Assembly: GCA_014706295.1 (NCBI GenBank) | Contig: JACSVZ010000008.1 | Location: 2,615,376 to 2,679,375, forward strand | Origin: Lycocorax pyrrhopterus obiensis | Taxonomy: Eukaryota > Chordata > Aves > Passeriformes > Paradisaeidae | Direction of reading: 5' to 3' | DNA: 64,000 bases | Notes under the pieces: model-generated | Seen by the model: only the letters and a program-made list of their open reading frames with translations | Database searches by the model: none | What the model was told of the DNA's origin: nothing | Position numbers and translations under genes: made by a program | Shown here: in pieces, positions 1 through 11,011 of the stretch | How the letters are laid out: each line of letters opens with the position of its first letter | Numbering within the stretch: the first letter of the stretch is position 1

Positions 1-3000
1 TGTCATTAACTACTTTTCAGCTCTGTCTCTGGTTAATTGTTTGCTCCACAGCAATCTTTTTCTCATTCATGCATTGTTTATGAAGCTTTTAACCAGCTTC
101 TTGGTTATTGAGATCTGATTTACTTGATGTTGCTCTCATCCATTGTTGAAATGGAGCAATATTCCTCCTGGCTGTTCCCAGCTCTGGCCATTAACTGTGG
201 CTGCAGTATTGCCTCTTTGAGATGTATCTTCTGTCAGGCTATTACTTTGCAAAGATTTGTTTTCTGCAAATTGTCCATCATAGATTTATAACATTTTCTC
301 TGAAATATATAGATAGCAGAGTGCTTGTAGAGGGCTCGGAGCACATGAAACTGAAGGGAGATGAAGACCAGAATTAAAAGCATTGCTGTTTATGATACAC
401 GTGGTGGTCTCAATTTGGCTCATGGCTTAAAGAAATCACGCAGTTGGACAGATGTAAAATCAGTGGTGGACGAAATTGATGTTTTGAGGGCAATCCTATG
501 ATCAATAAAAGCCAGTTTAAGTTCAACCATAGCAGAACATTAAAAAACACCAAACTGGGAAACAAACTCAAGCAGTAAAACTCCCTTCTTCCAACATTTG
601 TCTTTCAGTAGCTTTATTGCTCATACAAAGACAAAGGTCTTAATTTTTTCTCTCCATGTTAGGTAAAAAGAGCCAGCTGATGCCATAATATTCTCTTTCA
701 TTCTGAAAAAAACAAGCTGATTTTTGTCTACATCCTCATACTGGCATCCAAGTTCATCATTTCCTACCTGCTAGCTATTGGTAATTAAAGCTGTCTCCAA
801 CTAACTTACATTTTAAGGGAGATCTTGAAATCAAATCTCCAGTTAGACTCACAGTAGAATCAAAGCATCACATTGATTTAAGACATCCTTTTCTGCTGAC
901 GTAAAAAAAATGCATTTCACAAAACAAAGAATTTGTTTGTAAATTTTGACTCATTCTGGATGGACAACATGTTTATAAGTGGTTGCTGGTTTCTGTAGCT
1001 GTGCATCTTGTTGAGCTCCTTTCTGATCTCATTCAGGCTAGGAGGATTATCTAGATTTATTCATGTTCTGCCCTAGGGGCAGGAGCTGATGAAAGACCGG
1101 CCAAGTTTGGAACCGAAAACTCCTTACCCTGTGCAGGACACTGAACTTCCCCACAAGGAAACTTCCCACTTGCTCTGGGGGCTGTGGACACCTCTGTCCA
1201 AGGTGCCTCACAGGCCTGTGGGATTTACAGGCACTTCTCTCTAAAGGAAACAGTGACGGCAAACTATTGCTTTAGTGGATGTGCACTGTAAGCACACATA
1301 GGTAATGCTATGACAAACCTCTGCACTGCCCTAGGATCTGTAAAACACTTGTGCAACCAGAGAAGTGTCCATCATGGTCCCAGGACCAGGGGAAAAGGTA
1401 TCAGTGATGGACATGGGAAAATAGGATGAAAGAGCTGAAGGATGAAACATTTTGTTGTCCAATTCACTGAGTACACAGCAGGCACCTTGTAAGAGCTTCT
1501 CCTGTGTTGTAAGGTTTAATGGAGTGATGCTCCCCATTTTGAACATAAAAAAGATCAGTGGCAAAAGGTGGCTCTTTTTTTACCAAAAACACTAAAAGAG
1601 TCCCTGTTTTATATGATGTACAAAAACTGGGAAGATTTCTTGTTGTCAAACTTGAGAGATACAAGATTCCCCAGTACTCAGAGGGTAGGGACTAACCAAA
1701 AGGGAAAGAGCTTCTCTTTTTTAAACACCAACAGCCATGGTAATAGTTCCTGACGGAGATGCCCAGAGGCAAGGGAGCGTCTTACCCGTCCATACAGTAT
1801 TGCCATCAGCAGCCCCCAGCCACAGGATCACTGCAAAGCCTGATGACAGAAACTTGCTTTCTCCAGGTTTTTCCAGGCCTGCCTGGAGCATTATTTCAGT
1901 TTCTTTAGCTGTAACAGCAATTTTGTAATGACTAAGTGGCTTTTTATGCTTTGCTTGCATTATATAATCACGTGGTGCAACCATAACTTTGATATGGACA
2001 GTGATAGCGAGCAGTTATCCTGCGCAGGAGGACCACGAACAGTGCCAGCCTAACGATGTGGCGCGGAGAAACGGGAGCACGGAGCAGTGCTGAGACCAGG
2101 AAAACTGGGGCAAGGATGCAGAGTAGACATAAATGAACAAGATGATAAATGTGGCCTTAAAAGTGGAACACGGGATAATACAGGAGACCCAGGGGAACTG
2201 CACACCAATGGCCAGGTGCCGAGAGCTGAAGGAGTTCAAAGAAGCAAAATTGGGTTTAGGGGAAATGATGAGGACTTGCTCAAGGACTGTGCAGGCAGTT
2301 CAGGGCAGCACGAAGTTACCTGAGCTCTGGGCAGGAGCCAAGGAGCCAGCTGCCTTCCCTGGGCTGAGGTGACCTACACAGGCACAGGCTGCTGGGGCTC
2401 TGCTTTGGAGACCAATACACAAGGTCACTTCTTCCCCCAACCCTCTACCCCAGCCTACTGCTTTCCTGCTTTTCCCGTTTATGGACACAGAAACCCTCAC
2501 TCTGTGATTAAATGACTTCCACAACACCTGGACACTGTGTGTCACTGTCACAGATTCCACTGGAATATGCAGGTGCCAGCACACAGGGAAGGTGGCTCCT
2601 GTTTTCTGTTTAAAGGCTGAGCTCTCCATATCTTGGCCTGGGGCACTGGGACGCTCCCAGCTCGCTCTGCCTGTGATTGCTAACACGCTTTCCAATTAAT
2701 ACCCTCTGGATAGTTATTTCATGTGAGACACCCAACATGGCCACACTTTGTAGCTGGCAAGCGCTGCTCCAGGAAGCCTCGAGGGTTCCTTTTTTCAGAC
2801 ATTCTCTCCCAATTGTCTCTGTGGATAACACCCAGCAACAGCTACTGGCATCCTTGTATGCAAAGAATCTAAACATCCCATTTTCTTCCATTTCCAACAT
2901 TTTTTCAGAAGTGTACTGAAGCTGAAAAATATAATCAAGCTATCTTCTCCGGCTAATCGCTTTTCTGGACCACTGAGTCTACCCAATCCTGCTGACTTCT

Positions 3001-4952
3001 TTGTGTAAGAATTCACCTCAGGGCAGAGAAACTGATGATTCCAGGGACTCTTGCTAGCAAACAATCGACCCCCAAAAAGGAGAGATAACGTTATGCTTCT
3101 ACCAGCCTTTTATATTACTTAATCTTTGTTCTGAGAAGTCAAGGATGATATGAAAGAATTATTTAGTATTCCAAGAAAATCTGTCAAAAATAATTTTGAG
3201 CTGAAATTTCTTAACTCGCCTTTACTTTCAAATACTAATTTCCTCCAAATACTAAATGCCCTCACTAAAAAAATAAAACTTTTATGATATATAAAACATT
3301 TTGAATCTTCTGACAAAAAAACAGATATATTTGTGTCTTGTGTCTGTCTGTAACCTATGAGTAAATGGGTCCCTTTCTCCTAGCAAAGACTTGCATATAA
3401 ACTTCTCCAATGCAAGCATGGAATTATTCAAACAATTTGAGAAGAACCTTTGCTGCCATAATCTTCTTCATTTTCTCCAGCCTTGATTGTTGATGCACAG
3501 CCCCCAGCATCCTTTCCCTGCCTGTCAGAAACCCTGTGGTACTCAGCTCCCCGGCCTACAGCAAAAAGAACTCCCCAAAACCCAAGCAGTTGCCTTCTTT
3601 TGCTACCTAAGCCTCTTTCTCCTGCCCATCTCACACTTGTTGTAATTAATCTCCTGCATCTCCTTTTGCAGAAATACCATCAGTGTCCTCTCTAGAAAGG
3701 CCTATCGAGGCAGCTGTTCTTCTGTTCTTTCTTTTTTGGTACTTCTTCTGTCCATGCTCCCTTCTTGCCTGTATTTCCCAGTTGTGCTGTATTAGATACT
3801 CCAACTCCTTCTGACCCAGCAGCAACATGTCCTGTCAGTCTCCTGCACACTAAAACCTAGAGACCCAAAGATCTCACCGTCCTAATTCTGGTGTTGTCAT
3901 TAATCTGGCCCATAACCCTCTAAAAAGACAGTTTTACAAAGCAGAAATCAATCATGAGGAAAAGTGAGAGGACAAATGTCAACACTTAAATGAGTATTAG
4001 GAAGTGATTAACTGCACTGAGTGCTAATAAAAGAAAGATCCTGCACCCCACAAAACAGAATCCATACCCCAAGGAGTCCTTAGGAGCCTTGCCAGGTGTG
4101 AATCAGTAATTACCTTGCAGAATAACACTCAAACTGATTTAATTTAAAATATAACCAGAGCAACATCAGATTGGTAAAAGAAGTGTATTACTTCTGCAAA
4201 ATATATTAATGAAGTCCTTTTTCAGTGTGTGCTTTAGAAAAAAATAATAGTAATTTTAAAAAGATACGTGTGTGAAACATGGAAAACTTTGGAAATCATC
4301 ACACTGAAACTTCTGGGAAGTTCAAGCTGTTTAGCTTATTCAAGAACAGTCACAGAGATGACTTGATTATGGTTTACAACAGCTTAGAACACATTATGAT
4401 AGATTCCATGGGAAAATAACTTCAGATTAGGTAGCTTTCCAGTCAAAAATAGCAGGAAAAGTTGCAACTGCTGTAGGCTGAAACTACCTGCAATCAGGAC
4501 AAACTTAATGAAGATTAAAAGTAAACACTAGAAAAAACACCTTATGCAAGTGGTTTGATTCTTTGGTTTTTAGAGGATTCAAAACAGGATCCAATGTCTA
4601 TATTATGAGACAGTTTTAACACAGAAGTTATGTGTTTACTTTGGCAGTAGCTGCATGAAAATACCTGACCTACTTAAAATCATTGTAGAGAGGACCTACC
4701 CTTAGCCTGCCTGGTGGCAGGGCAGCAGCAGCACACAAACCTCAGCTCTCCAGCCAGGCAGACACGCACAGATGTACACGTATGGATTTGCCACCCAGCT
4801 GTTCCTTTTTGTCTCCAGGCTCCTGAAGCCTGGGCTACATTCCCAAACTTTGTCTGTGGTAAAGGTGCCCAGAGACCACCCTGTTAGTAACTCCCTTAGA
4901 CAGGTGCTTAGTTCAGACAGTTTTCCTGGGAGGGAAATCAGGTGGACAATTT
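1..4952. other. Unique non-coding stretch, no gene recognised
   Basis: No repeat family, RNA gene or convincing coding region is visible. The open frames are short and compositionally ordinary; the longest, on the minus strand at 2300-2695, has no recognisable domain. A 12-bp perfect palindrome TCCTGCGCAGGA lies at 2018-2029. A minus-strand stretch at 1786-1830 is flanked by an AG and by GGTAAGA, but its acceptor is weak. I read this as intergenic or intronic DNA. Confidence 0.6.
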
Positions 4953-5231
4953 CACAAAATCATACACAGTTCAGGTTGGAAGGGACCTTAAAGCCCATCC
5001 AGTTCCCCTCCTCTGCCATGGGCAGGGACACCTTCCACTGTCCCAGGCTGCTCCAAGCCCCAATGTCCAACCTGGCCTTGGACACTGCCAGGGATCCAGG
5101 GGCAGCCACAGCTTCTCTGGGCACCCTGTGCCAGGGCCTGCCCACCCTCCCAGGGAACAATTCCTTCCCAATATCCCATCCATCCCTGCCCTCTGGCACT
5201 GGGAAGCCAATCCCCCTTGTCCTGGCACTTC

Positions 5232-5236
5232 AGGCC
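5232..5236. repeat. Left target-site duplication of the 5237 LTR
   Basis: AGGCC here pairs with AGGCT at 5764-5768. Removing the LTR and one copy restores a continuous CR1 sequence, which supports the boundary call. Confidence 0.8.
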
Positions 5237-5763
5237 TGTCCTGGGGTGATGTTATGAGGCCGCTTTATTCCTTAACCACCTGCTTACTGCCCAAAGACGC
5301 TGTGTCTAAGATGGACGCGGCGGGCGGGGCCGGAGCCACGGGACCCGGGTGCGGGTCGGTTCAACGGCGGGGCCCAGCGGCTCGGGGGTCTCGGGGGGGC
5401 TTGGGAGGGAGTGCTGTGCTGCTCTTTGGTTTTTTTGTTCCGGCTGGCTGGAGGAAGGTTCTGTTGGTTTTTGTTGATCTTTTTCCCTTCCCTTCTCGCC
5501 GGTCCGGGGAGCCCGCGGGGTGGCCCCGGCTGGTCCGAGCCCGTGTGTCTGTTCCCTCTCCGGGCCTTTGTTGTATTTTGAGTGGTTTTCTCCCTGCTGT
5601 ACCCGGTTTTGTTTTGTGTTGATAAACTGGTTTTTTTCCCGCTTTCACTTGTGGTTGCCGGTTTGTACCATTGGTGGAGGAAGGGGGGAGGCCCTTTTCC
5701 CTTTGGAGGGGCGCTCGTTCAGAAACACTTCCTCCTGGAATTTTGTCTCCAAAAACCGAGACA
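5237..5763 (+). mobile_element. Solo LTR of an endogenous retrovirus (family A), inserted in CR1
   Basis: A 527-bp element begins TGTCCTGGGG and ends CCGAGACA, so its ends are the inverted TGTC/GACA expected of an LTR. It is flanked by AGGCC (5232-5236) and AGGCT (5764-5768), a 5-bp target-site duplication with one later C/T change. It interrupts an older CR1, which proves insertion. A variant poly(A) signal GATAAA is at 5621-5626, giving plus orientation. A CpG-rich patch (about 5316-5420) holds a run of four G-tracts at 5384-5409 that fits a G-quadruplex. No internal retroviral genes or second LTR are present, so this is a recombination remnant. The 5-bp duplication would fit an ERVL-type element, but class is inferred only. 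Its termini resemble those of the LTR at 17258-17883. Confidence 0.85.
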
Positions 5764-5768
5764 AGGCT
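5764..5768. repeat. Right target-site duplication of the 5237 LTR
   Basis: AGGCT, one transition away from the left copy AGGCC. CR1 sequence resumes directly after it. Confidence 0.8.
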
Positions 5769-6095
5769 CTTGTCCCCAGTCCCTCTCCAGCTCTCCTGGA
5801 GCCCCTTTAGGCACTGGAAGGGGTTCTAAGGTCTCCCTGGAGCCTTCTCCAGGTGAGCACCCCCAGCTCTCCCAGCCTGGCTCCAGAGCAGAGGGGCTCC
5901 AGCCCTGGAGCATCTCCACGATCTCCCCTGGATTTGCTCCCACAGCTCCATGTCCTCCTGAGCTGGGACCCCAGCGCTGGATGCAGCTCTGCAGGTGAGA
6001 TCTCACCTGAGTGGAGTGGCCTCTCTCAATCTGCTGCCCACGATGTGCGATCAGTCCAGGATGCAGTTGTCTTTGTGGGCTGCAAGCTTATCCTT

Positions 6096-9000
6096 CCCTA
6101 TCCTGGACCAGTGCTACATTTGCTTGTGTTTTGTTTAAGCTGGTTTTGAAATTCTTGGTATTCTCGATGTCTTTCTATTGCCCATTAACCTGTATCACTT
6201 TGGATTGTAATTTTTAAGGGCTGCAGTTTGAGCAAATGGTTTGATTTTCATCTTGTTGCTGTAAGGGGATGAGAGAACACCAGCAAATGTCTCCGGGCAG
6301 ACTTTCCCGAGGTGACATGCTGTAGACTATTAATTCTTCAGACAATAAAGAGGATATTATATGTAGTCTGCTAAGCTACATGTACTCCTGTGTCCAGGGG
6401 ATATATTTCCAACAGCATGTCCCAGTGCAGCACACTGATCCCAGGGCTCAGAGACTGCTCCTTCCTTCCCCCAGTCTGTTCCAGTGTTGGCAGGATGTGA
6501 AGCATCATTCATTGGCAGAACATCTGCTTGTGCAATCCCCCTGAAGAAACGTTCTCCAGGCACATCCCCACTTTGGATGAATGAAAGACCTCACCATCCT
6601 GGAGAAATGCTATGCCTCCTGGCTACTTGCAAACTTTCTCACTAGGCTTGTTACCCAGAATTTTACTGGAACACAGCTCAGCATGTGTTCTGCCTGCAGT
6701 TTTTTTGACCAGAACTGATATTTCAAATAGTTGCTGCCTGTAATGTGCCATCTGCACTGTCTTCAGGGTCACACAGCATTTTATCTACTCCCTCAGCAGA
6801 TAGATGTAATTTACATAAGGAATTTATGTAAGGTCTATATAAGCAGACTCGAATTCATAGTCATACTCTTTGGAGCACTTTTGCCACTAACATTTCGCCT
6901 AACAGAAATTCAATTTTCTGCAAGGAAACCAAATCCAAGGTTACCTTAACAGTTAAACAGAGTTTAAGCTAATTATTGGAGCTCAACATTCACACAGGGT
7001 AAATGCGCCCACTGAAACAAAACTGTGCCAATTTATTGCAGCTGAACATCTGCCCATTTATCCAAATAAATGCTAGAGGTATCTTTCCAATGTGTCTAAA
7101 ACTTAGTGACAGGGGTAAAGTAAGGATTAAATGTGACTGCAAAACCTGACAATGTGTTGCTCTCCACGATCCCTCATTAAAACTGCTGGAGAGCAAACCT
7201 CTCTGGCTTTGAGTTTCAAGAACCCTTGAAGAGAAAATCATCTTCCCAAATCAGCCAGATGAGGATAATTTTTGTTCTTAGGGTGTAATAGGAGATATAA
7301 TATCATTATTAGTTTTGCAGAAAGATAAAGGAAGAAATGTATATTGAGAATTATAGGAGCAATAGAAATGCTCAAGTGTGAAATATCTCAAGGACGGTCT
7401 TTGGCTCAGGGGCTTTACCAGGACCCAGATCATTCCCAAACTACTTTTCTCTGGCAATAGGAGCAAAGACCTGGATGTTCTTCCGAGTTAAAGCATTTTT
7501 GTATGCGTGAAGGTGGGGGGTCTGTACAAAGGAACTGATGTTTCAGCTTTATGACAGTCTCAAATATGATTCATCAACTTAGTATTTTTCCACTTTGCCC
7601 TTCTCTACTGATGATTCACACCTTTAGAAGACCAGATTAGATTCGGCTACACATTCAGTACCACAAAATCCACAACATCCTTTAGAATTTCTTACAGTTA
7701 TTTATCACTGAACATGCTGGTTCTGAACACGAAAGTTCCCATCCAGTATGGATTTGCCACAGCACAAAACTCCTTATCTCAGTTGATAAAATGCATTGAA
7801 TAAGGTGGCTGAACACATACAAACTTCTTCCAAAAAATATCCCTGCAAATCTTTTTTAAGGGTGTATTTTTTTCCTTTTTCCTGCAAAAGGAAAAATAGG
7901 AGATATATCACTGACACCTCTGAAACAAGAAACAGTGTCCAAAAAAGTGAAAAAAACATTGTGAGGAACAAAATTTCAAGCAGAAATAATTTTTAACAGT
8001 AGGGCTGAACATATTTCCATAGGGTGAATGTTACAAGACCTGTGGCGTTCAAATGCATAACGAGAAGTGCTTGCAGAAGGCAAAAAATTGTTAGTGTTCT
8101 AGAGAAAACTGTAGAGAAATATGAAAAAACATTGTTCTAAGCCGTAAAACCATCAGCAAGGATGCACTAGGGTTTGAGCTTTGCTTCCATTGGGGGAAAA
8201 AGGCTGAGGGAGGATGCTTTGCCGAGGTTTTTAATCCAGTTATAATATAGAGAGGGAAAGCAGACTTCAGGGACTGCTTCCTCCTAGAAGCATTTAAATG
8301 AGGAGCAGGTAAATACAACGTCAGAACTTGTAGCTGTAACAGGCAGAGAGTTCCTGAAAATGACAGAAATTAGGGGAGTCTGATGTTAAGGGAGTAAAAA
8401 GTCAGTCTCACTGCTTTGTGCACATCAGTGGGGTGTCCCAGCCTGACACAGCTGAGGAGCTGGATGCCAGTTGCCAGTTTTAGTTTGAAATTGTATCAGC
8501 TGCTGGAGTGTCTGGAGCCAAAAGCCCCAGGTCAGGCAGCAGGGGCTGGTTTCACCGTCCTGCCTGAGGATGCCCCACCACTGCTTGGCTGTGCTCAGCA
8601 GACAAACACGGGCTCTCTGCCAAGCCAAGGGGGACACCTGAGGAGGTGAAGCACGAGCCCTGCTCTGAGGCTTGCTCAGGGGCCAGTCTGGCCCCACTGC
8701 CCACTGGCAGAGTTAGCCGTGACACTCTGACACCCAGAGCAGCCCTGGCACGCAAGGAAGGAGGTTGATGTGCCCTGTACACCACAAGGCCCAGCATTTC
8801 ATGTGATATTCAAAAGCAAGAAGCAGGACTTTATTCCTAGTACATCATGAAAGGGGCCAAGTCAGCCCTCCAGGGACGTGTCTGAACTCTGCCTGTCCAT
8901 GGCAGGAAAGCCCCTCAGCAGCCACAGCCTCAAGCACAAGGCAGAAAGGGCAGACAGAGAGGGGCTTCAAGGTGCTCTGTCAAGGGCAGCCCTGCCAAAA

Positions 9001-10613
9001 GACAGGTGAAGACTTCTCTGAAGTCTGACACTACAGGGAGTGCTCTGCTCCAGGGCACCCAGGAAAGCTTCAGTGGTGCTTGGGAATGAGAGGTGTGTCA
9101 ATGCCCCATGTTGCTCCTGGCCAGCAAGAGCAACACTCCTGCTACAGTACAGCTGTGCCAGGAAACCCTGAGCCACGGAAACTACACAAAGGTTGTTTAC
9201 AAGTATCTGCAAAGCATCACTGTGCCCGATGGATGAACTTCCCTCTCTGCCCTTTTGCCTACCCTGAAGATAAGCTGCTAAATAACTTGCTCTTGTGGAA
9301 ATAACACATAGCTCAGTAGGAAGAAAACCCTTAAAATCAAGAGTATTCTTAGTGACCTAAAACTCCTGTAAAAGACCCTTAGAAGCTACAAGCAAATTTG
9401 TTGTCTAAATTAAAATATCATACCCATGTAGATGGAAGCAATTGCTGGATTTACCAGGTTTCGAAAACATCAGTTTTACAAGGGAGCACAGAACTACTCT
9501 GTATGCTTACCTCCCCCTGTTCCATGACCTATCTTCTAATCTGATGGCAAACAGCTCGAAGGAGTTTACTTTCCTAATGCTCTACTTGTTCTCCCTTCAT
9601 TCCTAATCCCAAAATTTTAGCAGCCAAACAAGTTTAAACAATTGAATCTACAATTATGAACTTGCTCCACTTCTTCGTAGGAAAATTTGTTGCTGTGACA
9701 GGACCAGAAGAGATAAAATTTTACTCCTGGTTAAGATCACAATGACACTGTTCCTGTTTGGACTTACCAGACACTTATTTTCATGTATTATACAATGTTA
9801 CTAAACCATAAGCTCAAAAGTTTTGTATATTATTAGATATTTCCTTTTTCTTTTCCCCTGGCACAAAATTATCAGAAATTTTCAGCTCTTTAAATAACAG
9901 AAGCATTCAGCAAGTGTAAGGTTGTCCGGGAACTGAGAGTTCAGTGCAACATAGTGTGGGTAATAATTGGCTTTATGGAGGTGGAAAAACAACCTTATTG
10001 TTAAGGGATTTTAATGTTGGCACATACTTTGCATGCAAATACAAATTCATGCACATTGTTAATTTGTCTGCCTCACCAATGGCTCCATGTTATTAAATCT
10101 TTCCCATTAAACAGACCCTGGCAGGCTTCTGAAAGCACTTCCATCCAAGGAAACTGTTATTAGATGGATATTCTTGAGAAGCTTCCAGCAACATCTCAGC
10201 AACATTGGCAGTTCCAGAATATTTATGAGCACGTAACAAGTCAGTGTTGGACACAGCTCCAGGTGCAATTAACATCCTCAGAACAGAAATTAAAATTGTA
10301 AAAGGTACCACTGCAATGCTCAAGTGAAACAACGACACGTACGTCTACTTCTGAAAAATCCCTTTTTCCTTCAGACACTGCTTTCCATGGAAGAGCTTCG
10401 GTGACCAGGAGGCAAGGTGACTTTATAGTAAAGCATCATCAGATTTCAGAGTCATGGTCCTGCATATCACAGAGGTGATGTCAAATGGAGCTTCTGGAAT
10501 GCTGTGCCAGCACTGCAGGGACACTGTCCTGACTCCACTGGCAAGGAGTGGCTTTTCCTGCAGCAGGTACATTCAGCACCATGCACAGGGCTGTGTGCAT
10601 GGGCTGGAAGGAG
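6096..10613. other. Unique non-coding stretch
   Basis: No gene is recognised. A minus-strand AATAAA (TTTATT on the plus strand near 8830) is followed on the minus strand by a GT-rich tract, which is the arrangement of a poly(A) site. Upstream of it there is no TATA box, LTR terminus or open frame I can recognise, so it may be a stray signal or the end of an unknown non-coding transcript. A 12-bp palindrome TTTGCATGCAAA at 10028-10039 overlaps the octamer ATGCAAAT. Confidence 0.5.
10028..10040. promoter_or_regulatory. Palindromic octamer-like site
   Basis: TTTGCATGCAAAT contains the POU-factor octamer ATGCAAAT on the plus strand and the near-octamer TTTGCATG facing it, forming the 12-bp perfect palindrome TTTGCATGCAAA. 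POU-domain proteins can bind such sites as dimers. Whether this one is used cannot be told from the sequence; short palindromes of this size also occur by chance. Confidence 0.25.
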
Positions 10614-10618
10614 AAGGG

Positions 10619-11006
10619 TACAGTAATCACACAAGGGCATGGACTCCACACACAAGATGGAAAGTGCAAAGCCTTTATTGTGCACTCAGAATTCCCTAAA
10701 TACCAGCACCCAACAGGATATCACATCATATAAACAGGAAAGATGTTCACCTCAGTGTCCCCCAATCACCTGGGGTAGTGCACAGACATTGCCTGTTATG
10801 GTAACAGGTAAACAATACCCTATAAGGTCACAAACTACAATTATCACATCTCATAGGTCCAGCACTGTCCAGAAACCCACAATCCTCTCTCAGCCCATCC
10901 CCGGTGACCTGGATGCACTCCCAGGGTCACCTCTGGGTCTAAGAAAGAGGCTCTCTCTCCGGCCCTCAGGGCCTATCTCTCTTCCAGCACATAGTGCACC
11001 CCAACA
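10619..11006 (-). mobile_element. Solo LTR of an endogenous retrovirus, minus strand
   Basis: On the minus strand a 388-bp element starts TGTTGGGGTGC and ends ATTACTGTA. Perfect 5-bp duplications AAGGG flank it at 10614-10618 and 11007-11011. The final dinucleotide is TA rather than the usual CA, which one C-to-T change would explain. Reading the minus strand, a TATA-like TTTATATG (10727-10735) is followed about 50 nt later by AATAAA (10674-10679) and then a GT-rich tract, the order expected for U3, a short R and U5. This architecture resembles class II-like avian LTRs, but the class is not certain. There is no matching second LTR and no internal region. The long plus-strand open frame over it (10639-11112) is antisense to the element and is not a gene. 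Confidence 0.65.
10674..10679 (-). terminator. Poly(A) signal of the 10619 LTR
   Basis: AATAAA on the minus strand, followed within about 25 nt by the GT-rich CTTGTGTGTGG. Together these make a good cleavage and polyadenylation site. Confidence 0.6.
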
Positions 11007-11011
11007 AAGGG

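Larger units (their letters stand above)
4953..6095 (-). repeat. CR1 LINE 3' fragment, split by a solo LTR
   Basis: This is the 3' part of a chicken-repeat-1 (CR1) non-LTR retrotransposon on the minus strand. Its 3' end lies near 4953, where the strand reads as the usual 'GGTTGGAAGGGACC' inverted (about 4974-4987). The body runs through 5236 and resumes at 5764. The 527-bp LTR at 5237-5763 interrupts it, and the flanking CR1 sequence rejoins cleanly at a 5-bp duplicated site. The 5' boundary near 6095 is where similarity to CR1 fades ('GGGCTGCAAGC' at about 6078-6088 is still recognisable). The copy is 5'-truncated, as most CR1 copies are, and codes for nothing intact. Family membership is from recognition of CR1 consensus features; the subfamily is not assigned. 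The same subfamily occurs in opposite orientation at 37577-38092. Confidence 0.9.

Noticed and set aside
1786..1830. 45-nt minus-strand segment before GGTAAGA with one open frame
   Set aside because: The acceptor pyrimidine tract is poor and the segment is too short to judge.
5528..5546. GGCTGGTCCGA, as at the start of a Y RNA
   Set aside because: The match stops after eleven bases and lies in the GC-rich part of an LTR.
4942..5622. Open frame of 226 codons, the longest in the window
   Set aside because: It runs antisense through CR1 and then across the boundary into the inserted LTR, so it is an artefact of two unrelated repeats.
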